This document shows positions 27,589 to 35,622 of a DNA stretch of 64,000 bases, piece after piece. Numbering within the stretch: position 1 is the first letter of the stretch; each line of letters begins with the position of its first letter. The notes beneath the pieces are model-generated. The model had not been told where the DNA came from. It did no database searches and worked only from the letters and a program-made list of their open reading frames with translations. The translations under genes were made by a program, and so were the position numbers. Origin of the DNA: JBCBSZ01 sp039185015 (GTDB lineage: Bacteria; Actinomycetota; Acidimicrobiia; Acidimicrobiales; Poriferisodalaceae); assembly GCA_039185015.1 (NCBI GenBank), contig JBCDAU010000018.1, forward strand, positions 1 through 64,000, read 5' to 3'.

Positions 27589-29189
27589 CGGGGCGCACCG
27601 ACCTTCACCGCCGTCAGCACCGACTCGCCGCCGAGCCGGACCGGCTCGAGCTGATCGAGGCCGCCGGCGCCGAACCCGGCCGAGTCGAGGGCCTTCGCGA
27701 TGACCAGCGAGAGTCGCTCGGTCGGCACCCGAACGACCAGCCGGCCGGCGGGATGGACCCCACGGTGCAGCCCGTCGAGCGCGGCCCGGTCGATGTGCTC
27801 GTCGCTGCGGACCCGCCAGACCACGAGGTCGGCCCAGCCGACGGGCGCCTCCGACATGCCCGGCGCACCGGCGACCGGTCGCACGAGCCAACCGGCGGCC
27901 CGCAACGCGTCGGCGTCGTCGTCGTTCCCTCCGGTGACCACCGCACGACCCGGGCGACGACGACCGATCAGCGGGCCCCAGGGACGGTCGACCTCGACCT
28001 CGTCCGGGACGTCCTCGGGCGCGGCGGCGACCGCACCCACCAGCCGATCGACGCAGCGCTCGACCGCGAGCTCGTCGAGCGCCCAACGCCGGGCCTTCGC
28101 CCCCACGACGGCCGCCCGGGCCGGGTTGGCCAGGAGCTCGTCGAGGGCATCGGCCAGGTCACCGACCTCGTCGCCACCCACCGGGGCGGCGACGTAGGCG
28201 TCCGGCGGCAGGTCCGCGAACGACCCCACGGGCCAGGCGACGAGCGGGGTCCCGGCGACGGCGGTCATCGGCACCGGGCCGGAGGACTCGCCGAGGTGTG
28301 GCGAGCGCAGGGCGACGACGGCGTCGAGCGTGCCGGCGAGCGCACGGAGGTCGCGATCGCTGAGCCAACCGGTGACGGTGGCGTGCTCGCCCAGCCCGAG
28401 CTCGTCGATGAGGACGGCCAGCTCGCCGTCCGTACCGTCCCTCCCGCCGACGACGACGTGCACGGCCCGACCGCGGTCGACGAGGCGCCGGACCGCGCCG
28501 AGCACGACGTCGGGTCGCTTGGCGGGGACGGCGTTGCCGAGCACACCGATCAGCGAGTCGCCGAGCGGGAGGCCGAGCTGGATCCGGTCGAGCGGCGGGA
28601 CGGGCTCGGGGGCGAAGTGGGGCACCACGGCTACCGGCACCCCGGGGGCGCGTCGTCGCACGAGTCCTGCGGCCCAGGTCGAGTGGACCACGACGGCACG
28701 ATGTCGGCGGAGCAGCGGCCCGACCAGGTCGAACAGCGCGAGCTCCGCCTCGCCACGCTCACCGGCGATCCGGAGCTCGGCGAGGCGCCGCCCTCGATCG
28801 CCGAACGCGGTCTCGAGCGCGGCGGCGTACTCGTCGGGATGGTCCAACCCGAGACCGACGTAGGACACGAGGTGGTGGATCGAGAGGTCGTGGGCGAGCA
28901 CGACGCCCGGCGGCCCCTCGTCGATCGCCCGAGCGACCTCGAGGCACTCGGTGCTGTTGCCGAGGTGGTAGAGCACGGCGTCGACGTCGAGCGAACCGAG
29001 CTCGTCGAGGCCGACGATCCGGTGGTCGGCGGCGAGCGACGGGTCGACGGCAGCGGGGTCCGCGACGGCGAGGATCACCTCGAGGCGACGCGAGAGCTCG
29101 GGGAGTTGCCGGGCGACGTAGGCGGCGACGCCGGACCGGGCCGGCGGGAGCGGCGCAGCGACGGCGAGTCGGGTGAGCTGGTCGGTCAC
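27585..29189 (-). CDS. GT4 glycosyltransferase with methyltransferase-like C-terminal tail
   Basis: The 534-residue protein has a GT-B GT4 domain (about 5-385): 'PLPPARSGVAAYVARQLPEL' region, 'GVLGNAVPAKRPDVVLGAV' (donor-site strand), and 'SPHLGESSGPVPMTAVAGTP' (E..x7 motif). Residues about 400-534 resemble the second half of a class I methyltransferase ('VHPAGRLVVRV', 'SAGFGAGGLDQLE') but lack a GxGxG SAM loop, so this part is probably a non-catalytic remnant. The GTG start overlaps the coiled-coil gene stop as GTGA. It belongs to the ABC exporter operon and may cap or extend the exported glycan. Confidence 0.8.
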   Translation of the reverse strand: MTDQLTRLAVAAPLPPARSGVAAYVARQLPELSRRLEVILAVADPAAVDPSLAADHRIVGLDELGSLDVDAVLYHLGNSTECLEVARAIDEGPPGVVLAHDLSIHHLVSYVGLGLDHPDEYAAALETAFGDRGRRLAELRIAGERGEAELALFDLVGPLLRRHRAVVVHSTWAAGLVRRRAPGVPVAVVPHFAPEPVPPLDRIQLGLPLGDSLIGVLGNAVPAKRPDVVLGAVRRLVDRGRAVHVVVGGRDGTDGELAVLIDELGLGEHATVTGWLSDRDLRALAGTLDAVVALRSPHLGESSGPVPMTAVAGTPLVAWPVGSFADLPPDAYVAAPVGGDEVGDLADALDELLANPARAAVVGAKARRWALDELAVERCVDRLVGAVAAAPEDVPDEVEVDRPWGPLIGRRRPGRAVVTGGNDDDADALRAAGWLVRPVAGAPGMSEAPVGWADLVVWRVRSDEHIDRAALDGLHRGVHPAGRLVVRVPTERLSLVIAKALDSAGFGAGGLDQLEPVRLGGESVLTAVKVGAPR

Positions 29190-29515
29190 GACCCGTCGTC
29201 GTGCAGCCGGGCCTCGAGCTCGGCGACGCGCCGTTCGAGCCGCTGGATCTCGGTGATCAGGCGGGCGTCGGCGGCCTCGGCCCGGCGGACGGCCTCGTCG
29301 ACGACGAGATCGACGCGCTCGGAGAGCCGATGGCGGTCCTCGTCGAGCTCGGTACCGACCTCGGTCAGACGCAGATCGACCTGCTGGACCCGGCCGATCA
29401 TCGCCTCCCGCTCGGTGGGGATGACGTTGTCGACGACGTCCTCGACGCGGTGCTCCACCGCGCCGACCCATCGCCGGACGAAGAGGCGGCGGGCGAGCCC
29501 CCGGGCGCCGCTCAC
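29186..29515 (-). CDS. Small coiled-coil protein of the exporter operon
   Basis: The 109-residue protein has a basic N-terminal helix and a long predicted coiled coil (about 35-105: repeated heptads in 'VQQVDLRLTEVG' and 'IQRLERRVAELEARL'). Start GTG and stop overlap the ATPase and GT4 genes by 4 bases each, so all three are translated as a unit. Coiled-coil partners occur in some O-antigen systems as chain-length rulers (WbdD-like) or complex organisers; a ruler or scaffold role here is inference. Confidence 0.7.
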   Translation of the reverse strand: MSGARGLARRLFVRRWVGAVEHRVEDVVDNVIPTEREAMIGRVQQVDLRLTEVGTELDEDRHRLSERVDLVVDEAVRRAEAADARLITEIQRLERRVAELEARLHDDGS

Positions 29516-30732
29516 GTCGCCTCCGTGATCTGGGCCTCGATGCGAGGCCGGAGGTCGAGGATGCCGGCCTCGACCCCCTCGGACATCACCTCGAGCCGGT
29601 GCTCGGCGAAGTCGTGCACCACCTCGCCGTCGTGGGTGTGGAAGCCCAGCGACAGCGTGAACACACCCCGCATCAACGGCAGCCGGTCGATCGTGAAGGT
29701 CAGGCGGCCGCCGCCGGACAGCGGGCCGACGGGTTGTGTGAGCTGATCGCTGTTGGCGCCGTAGAGGGTCTTGCCCTCCTCGTCGAAGACCATGAAGGAC
29801 ACGGCGACGTCGTCGACGACCTCGTCGGCGGACCAGTCGAGGTGGACCTTCACCGGTTCGGCCGGTCCGACCGGCGAGTCGATCGCCCCATCCACCCGCT
29901 CGACCGAGATCCGATCGATGCGCACGATCTGGGTGGCCATCGAACGGGCCGAGGTGAGGACCTCGGGGTCGTCGGGCTCGTCGTCGCCGTACCAGGTGGT
30001 CCGGTTGAGCAACGAGTCGCGGTAGCGGCGGATGCACTCGTCCGGATCGCCGATGGCGATCAGCCGACCGGCGTTGAGCACCGCCGCTCGGTCGCAGATC
30101 TGGCGGACCGTCTCGACGCCGTGGGTGACGAACACGATCGTGCGACCGTCGCGCTGGAACTCTCGCACCCGGTTGATGCACTTGTCCTGGAAGGCCTCGT
30201 CGCCGACCGCGAGCACCTCGTCGACCAGCAGGATGTCGGGGTCGACGTTCACCGCGACGGCGAACCCCAGCCGGACGAACATGCCCGACGAGTACGTCTT
30301 GACCGGGTTGTCGATGAAGCGCTCGAGCTCGGAGAAGGCCACGATCTCGTCGAAGCGGGCCTCCAGCTGCTTGCGGGACAGGCCGAGGATCGAGCCGTTG
30401 AGGAAGACGTTCTCGCGGCCGGTCAGGTCGCCGTGGAAGCCGGCACCGAGCTCGAGCAGCGAGGCGAGGCGGCCCTTGGTGCGGATCGACCCGCTGCTCG
30501 GCTGCAGGATGCCACCGATGCACTTGAGCAGCGTCGACTTGCCCGAGCCGTTGTGGCCGATGAGTCCGAGGGTCTCGCCCTCGGCGACCTCGAGCGACAC
30601 CTTCTCGAGCGCCCAGAAGTCGCGGACGGGCGCCCGACGGCCGAGGCGGAGCACCCGTTCCTTGAGGGTCCACGCCGGCTCCTCGCGGAGCCCGAAGCGC
30701 TTGGAGACCCGTTCGACCTCGACGGCGCTCAC
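29512..30732 (-). CDS. wzt: ABC exporter ATPase with C-terminal glycan-binding domain (Wzt/TagH type)
   Basis: This 406-residue ATPase has Walker A GHNGSGKS, signature YSSGM, Walker B 'ILLVDEVLAVGD' and H-loop 'VTHG' within residues 1-250, as in O-antigen and teichoic-acid exporters. Residues about 265-400 form a beta-sandwich like the Wzt C-terminal domain ('VKVHLDWSADEVVDDVAVSF', 'GVFTLSLGFHTHDG'), which in O9a-type systems recognises the modified end of the polymer. This suggests capped-glycan export. The GTG start overlaps the permease stop as GTGA. Confidence 0.9.
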   Translation of the reverse strand: MSAVEVERVSKRFGLREEPAWTLKERVLRLGRRAPVRDFWALEKVSLEVAEGETLGLIGHNGSGKSTLLKCIGGILQPSSGSIRTKGRLASLLELGAGFHGDLTGRENVFLNGSILGLSRKQLEARFDEIVAFSELERFIDNPVKTYSSGMFVRLGFAVAVNVDPDILLVDEVLAVGDEAFQDKCINRVREFQRDGRTIVFVTHGVETVRQICDRAAVLNAGRLIAIGDPDECIRRYRDSLLNRTTWYGDDEPDDPEVLTSARSMATQIVRIDRISVERVDGAIDSPVGPAEPVKVHLDWSADEVVDDVAVSFMVFDEEGKTLYGANSDQLTQPVGPLSGGGRLTFTIDRLPLMRGVFTLSLGFHTHDGEVVHDFAEHRLEVMSEGVEAGILDLRPRIEAQITEAT

Positions 30733-31673
30733 AGCTCCTCCGCGAAGTTGCCCTCGAGACGGGAGAACACGTGCAGGGCGGCACCGATGAGCGCGACCCC
30801 GATGCCGATCACGACGAGGTTGGCGCTGACGTACCAGAGGAAGCTCTCGTCGGGCAGGATGCGCGTGATCTGGATGTCGATCGGGCCGTTCTCCCGGAGA
30901 CGCACCTCCTGCTCGAAGTCGACCCGGTTGTGCAGCACCCGCTGGAAGGTCATCACCAGCGGGACGATGGGGTTGAGCAGGTAGAGCCAGTCGGGCACCG
31001 AGCGGGCCTCGGTCTGCGTGATGACGACATCGACGGGGTACACGATCGGGGTGAGCCAGAACCACGCGAGCAGGCTCAGCTCGAGGATGTGCTGGGTGTC
31101 GCGGGCGTAGACGTTGACCGCCGACAACATGATGGCGAAGCCGGTCGCGAGCGCGACGGTGGCGACGAAGGCGAGAGCGAGCAGCGGGAGCCACGTGAGC
31201 TCGACGTCGTACCTCGTCACCATCAGGGCGGCCACCAGCACGATGCCCTGCAGGAAGAAGTGCACGACGGCGGCGCCCACCGCGGCCAGCGGAAGGATGA
31301 CCCGCGGGAAGTAGACCTTGTTGACCAGCCCACCCGCCGCCGTGACGCTGCCGGTCGCGCCGGCCAGCGACGCGGAGAACAGGTTCCAGACCAGCAAACC
31401 GCAGAGCAGGAAGATGGCGAAGGCAGGGATGCCCGCGCCGAGGAAGATCTGGAAGACGACGTAGAACACGCCCAGCGACAGCGCCGGGTTGAGCAGCGAC
31501 CACAAGAAGCCGAGCGTGCTGTCCTTGTACTTGACCTTGAGCTCCTTGCGGACCAGGCCGAGCAGCAGCTCGCGGTAGCGAACCACCTCGCGGATCTGCC
31601 CGACGACGCCGAGGCGCGCGGAGACGACGCGCTCGTCGGCGCCTCCGGGACGGAGCGGATCGACGGCGGTCAT
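30729..31673 (-). CDS. wzm: ABC-2 type polysaccharide export permease (Wzm/TagG type)
   Basis: The 314-residue protein has about six membrane helices after an N-terminal amphipathic gate helix ('LLLGLVRKELKVKYKDSTLGFLWSLLNP' region, diagnostic of Wzm/TagG). 'NKVYFPRVILPL' is the family's second conserved loop. With the ATPase it would export a lipid-linked polysaccharide. It starts the five-gene exporter operon: permease, ATPase, coiled coil, GT4 and propeller-like protein. A 33-bp repeat array lies just upstream, between this gene and the divergent fluC pair. Confidence 0.9.
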   Translation of the reverse strand: MTAVDPLRPGGADERVVSARLGVVGQIREVVRYRELLLGLVRKELKVKYKDSTLGFLWSLLNPALSLGVFYVVFQIFLGAGIPAFAIFLLCGLLVWNLFSASLAGATGSVTAAGGLVNKVYFPRVILPLAAVGAAVVHFFLQGIVLVAALMVTRYDVELTWLPLLALAFVATVALATGFAIMLSAVNVYARDTQHILELSLLAWFWLTPIVYPVDVVITQTEARSVPDWLYLLNPIVPLVMTFQRVLHNRVDFEQEVRLRENGPIDIQITRILPDESFLWYVSANLVVIGIGVALIGAALHVFSRLEGNFAEEL

Positions 31674-31738
31674 CGGGGTCGGTGACCTCGGATCGGCATC
31701 GAGCCGACGCTACCGGACCGGTGTTCGACAGCCGCGGC

Positions 31739-31893
31739 GCTCGATGTCACGCCCGGTACCGGTGGCGGGCGCTCGACGTCACGCCCGGTACCGGTGGGCG
31801 GACGCTCGACGTCACGCCCGGTACCGGTGGGCGGGCGCTCGACGTCACGCCCGGTACCGGTGGGCGGGCGCTCGACGTCACGCCCGGTACGGT
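31739..31893. repeat. 33-bp tandem repeat array upstream of fluC
   Basis: Five head-to-tail copies: 31739-31770 (32 bp, one G missing), 31771-31803, 31804-31836, 31837-31869, and a partial one from 31870. Each has the palindromes GACGTC and CCGGTACCGG. The final copy changes GGTACCGGT to GGTACGGT and then ends 8 bases before the fluC start. Confidence 0.9.
31888..31893 (+). promoter_or_regulatory. Putative -10 for fluC, embedded in the last repeat copy
   Basis: TACGGT lies 8 bases before the GTG at 31902. It arises where the last 33-bp unit loses one C from TACCGGT. Confidence 0.35.
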
Positions 31894-31901
31894 CGGCCGC
31901 T

Positions 31902-32279
31902 GTGCGTCGCGACCTCGTCTGGCTGCTGGTCGCGCTCGGTGGCTCGGCCGGAACGCTCCTGCGGTGGGCGGTGATCGGCGCTCCCGACCCGACCGATTGG
32001 CAGTGGCCGGTGCTCGCGGTGAACGCCGCCGGCGCGCTGCTGCTCGGCTGGTCGGTCGCGCGCGGTGGCTGGCCGTCCCCCGATCTCGCGCCGGCCTTCG
32101 GGGCAGGCTTCTGCGGTGGGCTGACCACGATGTCCACGTTCGCCGTCGATGTCGCCGGCCTCGCCCGGGATGGCCACGCCGGCCTCGCCGCTTGGACGTT
32201 GGTCACCACGGTCGGCGTCGGGATCGGCGCCGCGGCGATCGGCGCGTCCCTCGGACGTCGTCCGGCGGTGGAGCGGTGA
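31902..32279 (+). CDS. fluC: Fluoride channel subunit FluC/CrcB (first of pair)
   Basis: The 125-residue protein has four membrane helices, 'GGSAGTLLRWAV' near the N-terminus, the conserved pore Asn in 'NAAGALLLGW', and 'GLTTMSTFAVD' (the T..STF polar track). FluC channels let toxic fluoride leave the cell as dual-topology dimers. GTG 31902 gives the normal family length; in-frame upstream sequence is only repeat. It overlaps the second fluC gene by 4 bases, pointing to a heterodimer as in many Gram-positives. No fluoride riboswitch is seen upstream. Confidence 0.88.
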   Translation: MRRDLVWLLVALGGSAGTLLRWAVIGAPDPTDWQWPVLAVNAAGALLLGWSVARGGWPSPDLAPAFGAGFCGGLTTMSTFAVDVAGLARDGHAGLAAWTLVTTVGVGIGAAAIGASLGRRPAVER

Positions 32280-32599
32280 CGATCGTGCTCGTCGCCGTCG
32301 CCGCCGGCATCGGGACGTTGACGCGCGTGGCGACCGCCGACCGCTTCGATCAGCGGTTGCCCGTCGGCACGCTGGCCGTCAACACGATCGGCTCGTTCGT
32401 GCTAGGTCGCCTCGTCGCGTCCGGATCCGACGCGCTGACCGTGCTCGGCACCGGCGGACTCGGAGCGCTGACGACCTGGTCGGCGGTCGCGGTCGGCGCG
32501 CTGGCCCGGCCGGGGTCCGCAGCCGAGCGTACCCTGGTCACGAGCGCGATGATCGCGCTCCCCGTCGCCGCGGCGTGGCTCGGGCTCGCTTCCGGGTGA
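32276..32599 (+). CDS. fluC: Fluoride channel subunit FluC/CrcB (second of pair)
   Basis: The 107-residue partner has 'AAGIGTLTRVATADRF', the pore Asn in 'NTIGSFVLGRL' and 'GLGALTTWSAVAVG'. It is short for the family but keeps four hydrophobic segments. Its GTG overlaps the first subunit stop as GTGA. The last 62 bases overlap, on the other strand, the 3' end of soxR. Confidence 0.85.
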   Translation: MTIVLVAVAAGIGTLTRVATADRFDQRLPVGTLAVNTIGSFVLGRLVASGSDALTVLGTGGLGALTTWSAVAVGALARPGSAAERTLVTSAMIALPVAAAWLGLASG

Positions 32600-33068
32600 C
32601 GGGCTCGTCGATGACGTCCGACGGGCGGTCGCCGAGCAGGTACCGGGAGCCGGGGCCGAGCGTGGCGGCCACGTCGTCGGGGTTGTAGATCCGACAGGCC
32701 TGGAGGGACAGGCAACCGCATCCGATGCAGGAGGCGAGGTCGTCGCGGAGCCGCTCCAGCAGTCCGATCTGGTCGTCGAGCCGCTGACGCCAGCCCTTCG
32801 ACAGCCGGCGCCAGTCGGCCATCGTCGGTGTCCGGCCGTCTGGCAGCGCGTCGAGCGCTTCGCGCAACTCGGCCAGCGTCAGGCCGACGGTCTGACCGGC
32901 GCGCACGAAGGCGATCCGACGGAGCTCCTCCCGCCGGTACCGACGCTGGTTGCCCGGCGACCGCTCGGCGGTGATCAGGCCCTCGTCCTCGTAGAAGCGC
33001 AGCGTGGCAGGCGTGGTCCCCGTGCGCTCGGCCACCTGGCCGATCGTGAGCAGCTCGTCGGTCGCCAT
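32538..33068 (-). CDS. soxR: Redox-sensitive MerR-family activator SoxR
   Basis: The 176-residue protein has a MerR winged helix (residues 6-75: 'LLTIGQVAERTGTTPATLRFYE'), a dimerisation helix, and the SoxR [2Fe-2S] ligands C114, C117, C119 and C125 in CIGCGCLSLQAC (CX2CXCX5C), followed by 'RIYNPDD'. SoxR switches on promoters when redox-cycling agents or NO oxidise its cluster. A basic C-terminal tail of about 20 residues is unusual and is encoded in the part overlapping fluC. It is divergent from the gene at 33125, whose promoter has the 19-base spacer expected of a SoxR target. Confidence 0.95.
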   Translation of the reverse strand: MATDELLTIGQVAERTGTTPATLRFYEDEGLITAERSPGNQRRYRREELRRIAFVRAGQTVGLTLAELREALDALPDGRTPTMADWRRLSKGWRQRLDDQIGLLERLRDDLASCIGCGCLSLQACRIYNPDDVAATLGPGSRYLLGDRPSDVIDEPVTRKRARATPRRRGARSSRS

Positions 33069-33086
33069 CGACGTTCGAACCTTTCC

Positions 33087-33117
33087 TTGACCTCAAGTGA
33101 ACTGTAGCTCTTAGGGT
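33087..33117 (+). promoter_or_regulatory. SoxR-type promoter with 19-base spacer
   Basis: TTGACC (33087-33092) and TAGGGT (33112-33117) are separated by 19 bases, the stretched spacing of MerR-family promoters. The spacer starts TCAAGTGAACT, close to the left half of the known SoxR box CCTCAAGTTAACTTGAGG; the right half is weaker. Transcription would start about at the ATG of 33125. Confidence 0.6.
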
Positions 33118-33124
33118 CGTCGGC

Positions 33125-34330
33125 ATGACCTCGCCCCACCTGCACGATCTGCCCGCGACCAGCACGGTCGACGAGTACGAGCGCCGTCGCCTGGACGAGC
33201 TCAGCGACCACCAGCTGGTCGAGGCCGTCGCCGGGGTCATCGGGTCGCGCACGGCCGGGCCGCTCACCTCGTTCGTCCTGCACGCGCCCCTGGAACTGGT
33301 CGCCCGGGCGGCGCTCCTCCCCCGGGTCCGGCCGGAGCGCCGGCGAGATGCCCGCCTCCGGCTGGTGTGGCTCGCCGCCCGCTACCAGGAGGTGACGGAG
33401 CCGGCGTCGGCAGTGGCACCGCTCGTCGACGACGTCGACGCGGCCCGGATCCGGCTCGTCGCCGCGATCGACGACGGCGACCTCGACGAGTCCCGGCAGG
33501 CCGGCGCGGCGCTCGCGAGGTCGATGAGCGCCGACGAGCTCGTCGACGCGACGGCTGACACCATCGCTCCTCGGCTCGCGGCGGCCGGACACGGGGCGAT
33601 CTTCCTGCAGCTGCTCCCCCGCTTCGCATCGGGCTCACCGGCCGCTGCGGCGATGTTCGGCAACCTGGCCCGCGATCTGGCCCGTTCACCCGGGCTCGAC
33701 CTGTCGTGGCAGATCGGGGCCGGTCACCGCGACGGCACCGGTGAGATCGACGCTGCCCTCCGGGACGTCCCAGCGCTGGAACCGCTGGAGTCGGACTTCA
33801 TCGCCCCGAACGTCGGCCGGGTCGAGACCAGCGGTCTCGCCGACGACCTCCTGCGGCCAGCCTTCGGCGGCGGGCTCGACGTGGCCGGTACGGGACGAAC
33901 GATCGTGCGGGTCGCGGCGGACGCCATGATCGGTGAGCGATCGGAGGCGGCGCCCTACACCTGGACGCACGCGCTCACGATCCCGGCCGCCCTGGCCGCG
34001 ATCGCTCACCGGACCACCGACCCGGTCGCCACCAGCGCCCTCGCCGCCACGTACCTCGCCGGCTTCCTCGCCTCGAACGCCACCGGGCCGATCGGCCGTC
34101 CCGAGCGCGAGCTCCGACCGGTCGATACCGAACGGATCACCGACCTGGCGACCGAGGCGGCGGCCCACCACGACGCGCACGTCGCCAAGTACGTCGTCGC
34201 TGCGCTCGACGCGGCCCGCAGCGAGCCCGTCGACACCCCGCGCTTCGTCGCGGCCGGGGAGCGTCTGTTGGAGGTGTGGCGGACCGCGCCGCCCGGCGAG
34301 GACCCGCTGGCCGCAGCCCTGGCCGCGTGA
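33125..34330 (+). CDS. Unknown protein, likely SoxR target
   Basis: The 401-residue protein is alpha-helical and soluble, with no signal peptide. I do not recognise it securely. Conserved-looking stretches are 'GHGAIFLQLLPRF', 'YTWTHALTIPAALAAIAHR' and 'HHDAHVAKYVVAAL', a histidine pattern faintly like questin-oxidase-related (DUF4243) proteins, which oxidise anthraquinones. That would suit SoxR control, since quinones activate SoxR, but the resemblance is weak. The ATG lies 7 bases after the -10, so the mRNA is probably leaderless. Confidence 0.7.
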   Translation: MTSPHLHDLPATSTVDEYERRRLDELSDHQLVEAVAGVIGSRTAGPLTSFVLHAPLELVARAALLPRVRPERRRDARLRLVWLAARYQEVTEPASAVAPLVDDVDAARIRLVAAIDDGDLDESRQAGAALARSMSADELVDATADTIAPRLAAAGHGAIFLQLLPRFASGSPAAAAMFGNLARDLARSPGLDLSWQIGAGHRDGTGEIDAALRDVPALEPLESDFIAPNVGRVETSGLADDLLRPAFGGGLDVAGTGRTIVRVAADAMIGERSEAAPYTWTHALTIPAALAAIAHRTTDPVATSALAATYLAGFLASNATGPIGRPERELRPVDTERITDLATEAAAHHDAHVAKYVVAALDAARSEPVDTPRFVAAGERLLEVWRTAPPGEDPLAAALAA

Positions 34331-34429
34331 GACGACCCCGCACGGCCGAGATCACCGCCGCGGCCGCAGCCCACCGGGGCAAGGTCACGGCCCGGGCCGC
34401 AGCCCGGCAGGGCGAGGACACCGGGAGGA

Positions 34430-34453
34430 GGGCGGGGCTCCGGGGCCCCGCCC
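34430..34453. terminator. GC-rich hairpin between convergent genes
   Basis: GGGCGGGGC (34430-34438) and GCCCCGCCC (34445-34453) form a 9-base perfect stem with a 6-base loop. There is no T-run, so it would be an atypical bidirectional terminator between the genes ending at 34330 and 34462. Confidence 0.45.
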
Positions 34454-34461
34454 GGGCGACG

Positions 34462-35622
34462 TCAGAGCACGCGAGACAGGAATCGCACGTAGCGGTCCAC
34501 CACGACCGGCCACCGGAAGCGCTCACCCACGTAGCGGACGCCGGCAGCGCCGAGATCCGACGCCACTCCGAGGTCGGCGAGCAGCCGGTCGAGCGCGACC
34601 TCGAACGTGGCGTAGTCGTCGTAGGGGATGCCCGCTCCCGAGTCGAGGGCGTGCTCGGTGGTCGCACCGCAGCGGCGGTTGACGAGCACCGGCGTCGACG
34701 AGGCCATCGCTTCGAGCACGACGAGCGAGAAGGCCTCGAAGCCCGACGGCGAGACGAGAGCGACGGCGTCGCGGAGCAGGCCCCACTTCACGTCCTCGTC
34801 CACGACACCGGGCACGACGATCTCGGGATGCGCCGGCGGAGCGCCGACCACGGGCCCGGCGAGCACGAGGCGGAGCGGGCCGGGGTTTCGGCCCTTGTAC
34901 GCGGCGAAGAACCGGGCGAGCGCGTCGGTGCCCTTGCCGGGGTCGACCCGACCGAGGCAGAGGAGGAACGGGCCGTCGACGCCGAGCTCGGTCGCAGCAT
35001 CCGCAGCGGGTTCGTGCTCGGTCACACCGAGGCCGAGCACGAGCCGGGGCACGTGGGCGACGGGGTGCACTCGATCGACGAGGTGCTGCTCGGATCGGGT
35101 CTGGAACACCAGGCCCCGGGCCGAGCTCAACACCTCTCCGAACACCGGGAGCCGGAGCATCGGCTCGTCGTGGGCCGCCGGGTGGACGACCGATCGTTCG
35201 GGCGCTGCCCGCACGGTGGCCACCGTGGGCCAGTAGAGGTACGGGTACGAGATCAGCGCATCGGCGTCCGACGCGACGGCGGCGTCCACGGCGTCGGGCA
35301 CGACCGGCCCCTGCCGGCGGAGCCACTCGTCGACGGTCGCCGCCGACTGCCGGCGCGGGTCGGCGAGCACCGGTCGACCCCACTCGTCGAAGTCCGGAAC
35401 GCGGCCCGACTCGACCGCGAACCGGTGGACGGCCACGCCCCCTTCGACGCTGCTCCCGGTCGGGAGCTCGTCGGCCCAGGTCGTGGCGTCACGCGCTGCG
35501 CTGGTGAACACCTCGGCCTCGTGACCGGCCTCCACGAGGTGCTCGGCGAACATCCGGACCGCGAACTCGGCCCCACCGACCACCTCGGCGCCGTAGCGAG
35601 GCGGGACGAAGGCGACCTTCAC
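34462..35622 (-). CDS. GT4 glycosyltransferase
   Basis: The 386-residue GT-B enzyme has 'PRYGAEVVGGAEFAVRMFAEHL' (acceptor-domain glycine loop), 'FLLCLGRVDPGKGTDALARFF' (start of donor domain), and 'SPSGFEAFSLVVLEAMAS' (the E-x7-E donor site). The sugar and acceptor are unknown. The GTG start overlaps the upstream GT4 stop by 4 bases; it is the last gene of the four-gene glycan operon starting at 38739. It is less similar to the two upstream GT4 genes than they are to each other. Confidence 0.88.
   Translation of the reverse strand: MKVAFVPPRYGAEVVGGAEFAVRMFAEHLVEAGHEAEVFTSAARDATTWADELPTGSSVEGGVAVHRFAVESGRVPDFDEWGRPVLADPRRQSAATVDEWLRRQGPVVPDAVDAAVASDADALISYPYLYWPTVATVRAAPERSVVHPAAHDEPMLRLPVFGEVLSSARGLVFQTRSEQHLVDRVHPVAHVPRLVLGLGVTEHEPAADAATELGVDGPFLLCLGRVDPGKGTDALARFFAAYKGRNPGPLRLVLAGPVVGAPPAHPEIVVPGVVDEDVKWGLLRDAVALVSPSGFEAFSLVVLEAMASSTPVLVNRRCGATTEHALDSGAGIPYDDYATFEVALDRLLADLGVASDLGAAGVRYVGERFRWPVVVDRYVRFLSRVL

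Noticed and set aside
31739..31893. Possible CRISPR array
   Set aside because: Units are contiguous 33-mers without unique spacers, and no cas genes are present.
31674..31901. Fluoride riboswitch upstream of fluC
   Set aside because: The interval is almost entirely the 33-bp repeat and lacks the conserved crcB RNA core.
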